Source of the DNA: CAYZUE01 sp964481825
Lineage (GTDB): Archaea; Hydrothermarchaeota; Hydrothermarchaeia; Hydrothermarchaeales; JALUUU01
Assembly (NCBI GenBank): GCA_964481825.1
Contig: CAYZUE010000008.1
Span: forward strand, 1-36,256
Reading direction: 5' to 3'
DNA length: 36,256 bases
Part shown: positions 31,763 through 36,256 of the stretch, one piece after another
How positions within the stretch are numbered: position 1 is the stretch's first letter
How the letters are laid out: each line of letters starts with the position of its first letter
Notes under the pieces: model-generated
The model's database searches: none
The model's input: only the letters and a program-made list of their open reading frames with translations
What the model was told of the DNA's origin: nothing
Position numbers and translations under genes: made by a program

Positions 31763-32088
31763 TGAAAGTTGGTGTCATAGATTATATCGATAGTGCTCAT
31801 TATCTAGTTGGGCATGATAAATGCAGTAAATTGCATGGCCATACGTATAAGATAGAGGTAACAGTTGAAGGAGAAAATAATGACGGAATGGTAATTGACT
31901 TTTATGAATTAAAAAAAATTCTTAAAAATGTCCTTAAAATGTATGACCACCAACCTCTAAATGAGATTATTGAATTTCCGTCGTGTGAGAATTTGTGTGA
32001 AGATATATACACAAAACTAGAGGATAAGTTGGAATTACCATTCAACATTCGTGTTTGGGAAGGCCAAGATAAATGGACAGAAAAATAG
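31762..32088 (+). CDS. queD: 6-carboxy-5,6,7,8-tetrahydropterin synthase
   Basis: 108 residues, close to the usual 110-140 of QueD. Zinc His13 (DSAHYL), His25 and His27 (LHGHTY) and catalytic Cys21 (CSKLHGH) are present, as are MVIDFYELK, DHQPLNE and the C-terminal catalytic Glu in WEGQDKW. It acts between the cyclohydrolase and QueE. Its ATG overlaps the queE stop by one base. It is the last gene of the preQ0 operon. Confidence 0.92.
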   Translation: MKVGVIDYIDSAHYLVGHDKCSKLHGHTYKIEVTVEGENNDGMVIDFYELKKILKNVLKMYDHQPLNEIIEFPSCENLCEDIYTKLEDKLELPFNIRVWEGQDKWTEK

Positions 32089-32231
32089 TTTGGTATATTA
32101 TTAAATTTTTTATAAAAGTATAATTAAATTTAATGTTATAATAATAAATTAATATATATTTTATAGGAAAAGGAAAAAAATGGAAAAAAGGTCGAAAAAA
32201 TCTTGAAAAAAGTCCTGGAAGCTAAGGTTAA

Positions 32232-32987
32232 ATGAAAGCAAAAATAAAGGAATTCACCTTTAAAAAAGGCGCTGATCTCGTGGGTATAGCAGACCTGGAG
32301 CTCCTCAGGGGGATACGGACAAGGCCCGAGGGTCTTTTGGAAGGTTTTACTAAGGCTGTGAGCGTGGGGGTGCGCCTGAACGACTCGGTTTTGGATGGAA
32401 TAGTTGATGAACCAACACCCCTCTATGCAAATAACCATAGAATAGCCAATATGATGCTGGATAACATTACCTTTCAACTATCCGAGTTGATAATAAACAA
32501 GGGGTATGATGCCATCCCGATACCGGCCTCAGAAGCGGCCACCTTAGCTGAAAAACTTGATACAAAGGCTACAAAAGGGCTGAACTGGGGCCCTTTGACC
32601 TCTTCTACATTACCAAGTAAGGCGGTAGCCAGGGCTGCCGGGTTAGGCTGGTTTGGCAAGAGCCTTCTTATAGTTAATCCTAAAATAGGGCCGAGGTTCA
32701 GGCATGCTTCAGTTATCACCAACATGCCCCTAATTCCAGATCAGCCGATGAAAAGCAGATGCGGAAAATGCGAGGAATGTGTAAAAGCATGCCCGACGAA
32801 TGCTATTAGGGGATTGAATTTCGATGGTGTTCCTCCTCCGAGAGAGGAGGTACTGGATTTTCCCAAGTGTAGGGATAAACTTTGGATGAAATTTAAAAAC
32901 CTTCATGGAGTAGGATATCCAATATGTGGCGTATGCATGGCGGTTTGCCCCTGGGGTAAAAGAAAACCTTTAAAGGTCAATGGCTAA
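32232..32987 (+). CDS. QueG-like 4Fe-4S protein (reductive-dehalogenase-like), horizontally acquired
   Basis: 251 residues. The N-terminal part (ADLVGIADLELLRGIRTRPEGLLEGFTKAVSVGVRL) and GLGWFGKSLLIVNPKIGPRFRHASVITNMPL match the family of QueG-like, possibly corrinoid, Fe-S reductases found in sulfate reducers and other anaerobes; two ferredoxin motifs follow, CGKCEECVKACP and CGVCMAVCP. A TAA lies directly before the ATG, fixing the start. The coding sequence is much richer in G+C, with CTG, GCC, CGG and GTG codons, than every neighbour, so I think it came recently from a bacterium. Despite lying after queD it is unlikely to be the true QueG, since archaea do not make queuosine. Confidence 0.75.
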   Translation: MKAKIKEFTFKKGADLVGIADLELLRGIRTRPEGLLEGFTKAVSVGVRLNDSVLDGIVDEPTPLYANNHRIANMMLDNITFQLSELIINKGYDAIPIPASEAATLAEKLDTKATKGLNWGPLTSSTLPSKAVARAAGLGWFGKSLLIVNPKIGPRFRHASVITNMPLIPDQPMKSRCGKCEECVKACPTNAIRGLNFDGVPPPREEVLDFPKCRDKLWMKFKNLHGVGYPICGVCMAVCPWGKRKPLKVNG

Positions 32988-33029
32988 AACCCTTTATAAG
33001 GTTAAAAATCCATTTACTATTCTCCTATT

Positions 33030-34019
33030 TTAGTGTGTCAGAACATAATGATAGGCTTCTTTAAGTGTGGAACCAACTTTTTTTAGGCTGTGGGTATCCG
33101 CCAAACGATATGCGTTTCTGGCAAGTTTGTTTCTTAGTTGTTTATTATCTATCAATTCATTTAATTGTTGAGTGAATCCATCTTCATCTCTAGCTTTCAA
33201 ACAATTTTTGTTATGGACAAGCCAACCTTCAAATGCCGGAATATCTCGGAGTAACATAGGTTTTTTTGCAGCAATCGCTTCTAAAACAGCAAAAGGTTGA
33301 TGTTCACAAGTTGTTGGGAAGAAGAAGATATCTCCTGAAGAATATGCAGTTGTATTTTCAACATAACCTGGAAATATTACATTATTAGGAGAATTTTGAA
33401 CTAATTTTTTCATGCCCATAGAACCCATTTTTTGATAAATTGTTCCAAACCAAATAAATGTATTAGGAAATTTCTTCGCTACATTAACAAAAGTAGGAAC
33501 ACCCTTTCTTGCAAAAACATGCCCAAGGGAGAATGGAACAATACCCTCTAAAGAATATTTCTCTCTAGATAGTTCTCTTTTCTGTTCAATGTTCTTAAAC
33601 CTCTCCAAGTCGATTCCGTTACTAATTACCTTAAGTTCAGAAGTTACTCCTCTTTCAATTAGTACGTGGCGTGTATATTCAGCTGTACAAATCACTAGAT
33701 CTGCATGATTATAAAAGTATTTTAAATATTTTGACAAAGGATATGCAAGTGTGTTACTGAACCAAAAGCTATTTTTAAAATCCTCTACCGTAGTATGGGC
33801 ATGCATTATGACTTTCTTGCCCTTCGCTTTCATTTTCTTGGCTAAATATAAAGATTTAGGGCCTATGGTATTTATATGAATCAAATCAAAAGAAGCACTA
33901 GTATCTGTTGTCCATTCAACCTCATTTAAATTAAGTGCATAACGTTGGTGTTCAACCGCTGTTCCAATCCCACTTTTTTTAAGATAATTTTCAAGTTCCT
34001 GATACAAACAGATTTTCAT
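33030..34019 (-). CDS. GT4-family glycosyltransferase
   Basis: 329 residues of the GT-B fold, if started at the ATG of 34019 (MKICLYQELENYLKKSGIGTAVEHQRYAL); the longer frame to 34211 would overlap the divergent gene. It has VIMHAHTTVEDF, VISNGIDLERFKN, SLGHVFARKG, and the nucleotide-sugar motif HQPFAVLEAIAAKKPMLLRDIPAF with the E-x7-E pair. Neither sugar nor acceptor can be named; archaeal relatives often make glycolipids or cell-surface glycans. It is divergent from a second, related glycosyltransferase. Confidence 0.85.
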   Translation of the reverse strand: MKICLYQELENYLKKSGIGTAVEHQRYALNLNEVEWTTDTSASFDLIHINTIGPKSLYLAKKMKAKGKKVIMHAHTTVEDFKNSFWFSNTLAYPLSKYLKYFYNHADLVICTAEYTRHVLIERGVTSELKVISNGIDLERFKNIEQKRELSREKYSLEGIVPFSLGHVFARKGVPTFVNVAKKFPNTFIWFGTIYQKMGSMGMKKLVQNSPNNVIFPGYVENTTAYSSGDIFFFPTTCEHQPFAVLEAIAAKKPMLLRDIPAFEGWLVHNKNCLKARDEDGFTQQLNELIDNKQLRNKLARNAYRLADTHSLKKVGSTLKEAYHYVLTH

Positions 34020-34075
34020 TATTCTTGCAGTTATAAAAGGTAAGCATTTTAATCTTTTCGAATAAATTTGTGTAT

Positions 34076-34092
34076 GAGAAATATATATAACT
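34076..34092. promoter_or_regulatory. Promoter region between divergent glycosyltransferases
   Basis: The 100-bp gap between 34019 and 34120 holds ATATATATAA (34079-34088), about 30-40 bp before the plus-strand start, and a TTATAAAA element nearer the minus-strand gene. Each direction therefore has a plausible TATA box. Confidence 0.4.
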
Positions 34093-34119
34093 GCATTGAT
34101 GATAGAAAATAAGAAATAC

Positions 34120-35400
34120 ATGAGAACTCTAACAATTATTTTTGATACGTATTTTCCTAAGAAGGACGGGGTCCTCACATATGTAAGAAGTATTTTACCA
34201 TTACTTACCAAACATTATAATATAACCCTAATCGTTCCTACGTTACCAAACTTGAAAAAAGAATCTTTCAATAATGTTGAAACAATCTTTGCTCCAACTG
34301 TTCCTATAGAACTTGGTGGCTATCGTTTGGCTTTTCCTAATTTAAGTTCATTTAAAGCCATCAGAAATTCTGATGTAGTTTTGATTCATGATCTAGCTCC
34401 TCTTGGTGCTATTTCCCTATTTATTACACAGTTTCTAAAAAAACAAACACTTTTTTTTTGCCATCATGATGAGAATATCCTTTTACTGGAAGCATTTAAA
34501 CTAAGACAAATTAGCTTTTTACCACATAATTTATTATTAAAAGTTATTGATAAAATAGTTTCAATGTTTTATAATCTTACGGACATAATTATATTTGCAA
34601 CTCAAAGGTACGACGCAAAGCTAAAAAGACTTAATGTGGAGGATAAAAAGAAAAAATTTATTCCATTTTCAGTTGATTCTAAGATGTTTTCATCAGGAAA
34701 TAGACAAACAATTAGACAAGAATATGGAATTCCAGAAGATGCTAAAATTATCCTTTACCTTGGACGGATGTCACATGAGAAAAATGTTGAAACAATTATT
34801 CAGGCTATGCCTGAAATATTATCTAAAAACAAGGATACATGGTTTATTTTTGTAGGTGGGGGTCCAAGAATTAATAATTATAAAGCACTATCTAAGAGCC
34901 TATGTAAGGATCGTTATAAATTTATAGGCGAAGTAGAATGGGAGCATGTTCCGAATATTTTATCTATGGCAGATATTTTTGTTCATCCCTCAATTCATGA
35001 GTCCCAATGTTTTTCTGTAATGGAAGCTATGGCTGCAGGACTTCCGGTAATAGTGCCAGCTGAAAACGGTACAGCCTTTACATATTTAGAGGATGAGAAA
35101 AATTGTCTGTTTTTATCTAATCCTCAGGATGTAAATGAATTAGTGGATAAAATTAACATTCTTATAAAAAATAAGAAAATAAGGAAGATTCTAGGAGCTA
35201 ATGCTAGAAAAAAGCTAAGTGAATTTTCTTGGGATGCGCATTTTAAAAAATTGCAATCTGAAATTGAATTCTTAATAGAATTTGGAGCTCCGATAAAGGG
35301 GAATAGGAGCAGACGTGCAAAAGCGAGAAGGTATGCAGTTCTAGGAAGTGTGGCTCTATTTATTTACGTTTTGGCAAAGGGTTTTAGAAATGTTTTTTAA
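34120..35400 (+). CDS. GT4-family glycosyltransferase with C-terminal membrane anchor
   Basis: 426 residues from the ATG of 34120 (MRTLTIIFDTYFPKKDGVLTYVRSILPLL). GT-B signatures: IPFSVDSKMFSSG, ILYLGRMSHEKNVETIIQAMPEIL, and HESQCFSVMEAMAAGLPVIVPAENG with the E-x7-E motif. Residues ~340-410 end in a basic stretch (KGNRSRRAKARRYA) followed by a hydrophobic helix, VLGSVALFIYVLAKGF, that would attach it to the membrane. The close glycosyltransferase relatives include glycolipid-forming diacylglycerol/archaeol glucosyltransferases, so a lipid acceptor is plausible. Confidence 0.85.
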   Translation: MRTLTIIFDTYFPKKDGVLTYVRSILPLLTKHYNITLIVPTLPNLKKESFNNVETIFAPTVPIELGGYRLAFPNLSSFKAIRNSDVVLIHDLAPLGAISLFITQFLKKQTLFFCHHDENILLLEAFKLRQISFLPHNLLLKVIDKIVSMFYNLTDIIIFATQRYDAKLKRLNVEDKKKKFIPFSVDSKMFSSGNRQTIRQEYGIPEDAKIILYLGRMSHEKNVETIIQAMPEILSKNKDTWFIFVGGGPRINNYKALSKSLCKDRYKFIGEVEWEHVPNILSMADIFVHPSIHESQCFSVMEAMAAGLPVIVPAENGTAFTYLEDEKNCLFLSNPQDVNELVDKINILIKNKKIRKILGANARKKLSEFSWDAHFKKLQSEIEFLIEFGAPIKGNRSRRAKARRYAVLGSVALFIYVLAKGFRNVF

Positions 35401-35429
35401 AAAAAATTTTTTATAATTAACCTTTTAAT

Positions 35430-35855
35430 CTAAAAGATTGTGTATCTTTTGTTTCGAAGTAGAAAATACATGCAAAATGCAATAATGCAGACACTTAAAA
35501 TTCCAACCAATGGCCTAATATATTCATAGTAGAACATTATACTGCCTGTACCCACTATTGTTATCAAAATTGCATTGCACATCGGACAGCCAAAGGCAAA
35601 CAATCCCGTTATTCCCCCGCCCAGTGCTACAACATCTTCTTTTTTTCCTAATTTAGATTTTCCATATACATTCAGTGTTAAATATCCTCCTAACATTATT
35701 GATGTGGAGATTAAGAAGACATAATCTAATATTGAAGTCTGTATCATCCTTTTATAGAATATTGTAGGGATTATATCTGTTGTAATGCCCAATACGAGGA
35801 AAAAAAGAAAGCTTAAACAAAAAAATATCAGTACAAATTTTAATTTTTTTATCAT
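35430..35855 (-). CDS. Four-helix membrane protein with CPMC motif
   Basis: 141 residues, four predicted transmembrane helices (about 5-27, 42-62, 78-102, 112-134). Helix 3 begins with GGGITGLFAFGCPMCNAILITIVG, whose Cys-Pro-x-Cys is like a thiol-redox or metal-binding site in the membrane. Similar GCPxCN segments occur in small archaeal membrane proteins of unknown role. It is in the same direction as the partial oxidoreductase 21 nt upstream, and a disulfide- or metal-linked pair is imaginable. Confidence 0.6.
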   Translation of the reverse strand: MIKKLKFVLIFFCLSFLFFLVLGITTDIIPTIFYKRMIQTSILDYVFLISTSIMLGGYLTLNVYGKSKLGKKEDVVALGGGITGLFAFGCPMCNAILITIVGTGSIMFYYEYIRPLVGILSVCIIAFCMYFLLRNKRYTIF

Positions 35856-35876
35856 CTTAACTATAAAATAGAGACT

Positions 35877-36256
35877 TTATAAATTTAAAGTTTTAATATA
35901 TTCAACTACTGCAACTCCATCTTCAACCGCAGTAAAAATTAAGTTCGGATGCTTTATCTCTTCATATTTGACGTGGCCTTTTGTACGTTTTATGTAAGAT
36001 GGGCTTATTGCTCCACCAATGGCATAGACTCCTTTTATGTTTGTTTGATAATTTTTGTCTAAAACTATGAGCTCTGTTCTCTTAGTTTTCCCGGGGTGTT
36101 TCATGAGTTCTAATCCTAAACGTTCGAATATTGGAGTAGGCCCACAGTAACCAATACATGAAATGACGTTTTTCATTGGAAAACTCATTCCTTGATACAA
36201 CTTAATTTCCCCGTTAATATAATACTCTTCAGTTCGGATTATCAATCTTCTAATAC
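35877..36256 (-). CDS. FAD-dependent pyridine nucleotide oxidoreductase, C-terminal part (5' end beyond window)
   Basis: The minus strand is open from the window edge; codons before the TTG at 36245 remain in frame, so the gene continues outside. The visible ~125 residues are the C-terminal FAD-binding part of a thioredoxin reductase-like enzyme: MKNVISCIGYCGPTPIFERLGLEL, then IVLDKNYQTNIKGVYAIGGAISPSY and a final helix AVEDGVAVVEYIKTL. Most relatives have G-V-Y-A-x-G-D; here the FAD-contacting Asp is replaced by Gly. It may lead an operon with the CPMC membrane protein. Confidence 0.7.
   Translation of the reverse strand, partial: IRRLIIRTEEYYINGEIKLYQGMSFPMKNVISCIGYCGPTPIFERLGLELMKHPGKTKRTELIVLDKNYQTNIKGVYAIGGAISPSYIKRTKGHVKYEEIKHPNLIFTAVEDGVAVVEYIKTLNL

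Noticed and set aside
32232..32987. Epoxyqueuosine reductase QueG completing queuosine synthesis
   Set aside because: Archaea use preQ0 for archaeosine, the gene is foreign in composition and separated from queD by 143 AT-rich bp; adjacency is probably accidental.
34019..34211. Longer N-terminus for the minus-strand glycosyltransferase
   Set aside because: It would overlap the divergent gene's start, and the family-like N-terminus begins at 34019.
1..36256. CRISPR arrays, transposases, prophage or defence genes
   Set aside because: No regularly spaced repeats, transposase, integrase or recognisable defence proteins were seen.

Overview
This is a low-GC, gene-dense segment of an uncultivated anaerobic archaeon, most likely a binned or scaffolded assembly because it contains a run of ten Ns. 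Archaeal ancestry is shown by deoxyhypusine synthase, an archaeal topoisomerase I, HerA, an XPD/DinG-type Fe-S helicase, a box C/D sRNA with textbook spacing, a tRNA-Glu whose intron folds into a canonical bulge-helix-bulge, many TTG/GTG starts and TATA-like promoters. I cannot place it in a phylum from these genes alone. Both ends are cut: an aminotransferase runs off the left edge and an FAD oxidoreductase off the right.

Layout. 1-5 kb: an Lrp-type regulator with its aminotransferase, a non-coding interval with RNA-like hairpins, a Toprim protein with a bacterial-type (type I) GAPDH, and nicotinate phosphoribosyltransferase overlapping a small winged-helix protein. 4.8-6.7 kb: a four-gene Ni/Co uptake operon (cbiM, a CbiN-like protein, a 35-residue membrane peptide, a NicO permease). 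6.8-10 kb: an ACR3/bile-acid-family transporter, a DUF192 lipoprotein, MtnA, an ACT-domain protein. 10-13 kb: tRNA-Glu(CTC), a ferritin-like protein, the Fe-S helicase and a zinc-ribbon protein. 13-17 kb: redox and sulfur genes, with a 41-residue zinc protein and CopD-like membrane protein on the plus strand, and a cupin, dsrB, dsrA and tusA on the minus strand. Two copies of one palindrome (core CCGAACATGTTCGG) precede the zinc-ribbon and cupin genes. 17-22.7 kb: herA, a glycolate/D-lactate dehydrogenase pair (FAD and Fe-S subunits), and a divergent RuBisCO-family gene translationally coupled to a 44-residue zinc finger. 22.7-27.5 kb: a Kef-type antiporter, topA (broken by the N run) and tRNA-Tyr. 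27.7-32.1 kb: deoxyhypusine synthase, pyrF, a C/D sRNA, a ribbon-helix-helix regulator and a complete GTP-to-preQ0 operon (FolE2/MptA, QueC, QueE, QueD). 32.2-36.3 kb: a compositionally foreign Fe-S protein, two divergent glycosyltransferases, a membrane protein with a Cys-Pro-x-Cys motif, and the partial oxidoreductase.

Taken together the genes suggest an anaerobe able to reduce or otherwise process sulfite (DsrAB plus TusA), oxidise a 2-hydroxy acid, take up nickel or cobalt, and make preQ0 for archaeosine tRNA. The least conventional parts are: the RuBisCO homologue, which keeps most catalytic residues but has Cys in place of the active-site Lys177; its coupled zinc microprotein; the DsrB subunit, which carries a DsrA-type siroheme-cluster cysteine pattern; the paired palindromic operators; and the non-coding interval at 1.3-1.64 kb. 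The N gap in topA looks like an assembly artefact that can be resolved from the flanking sequence.
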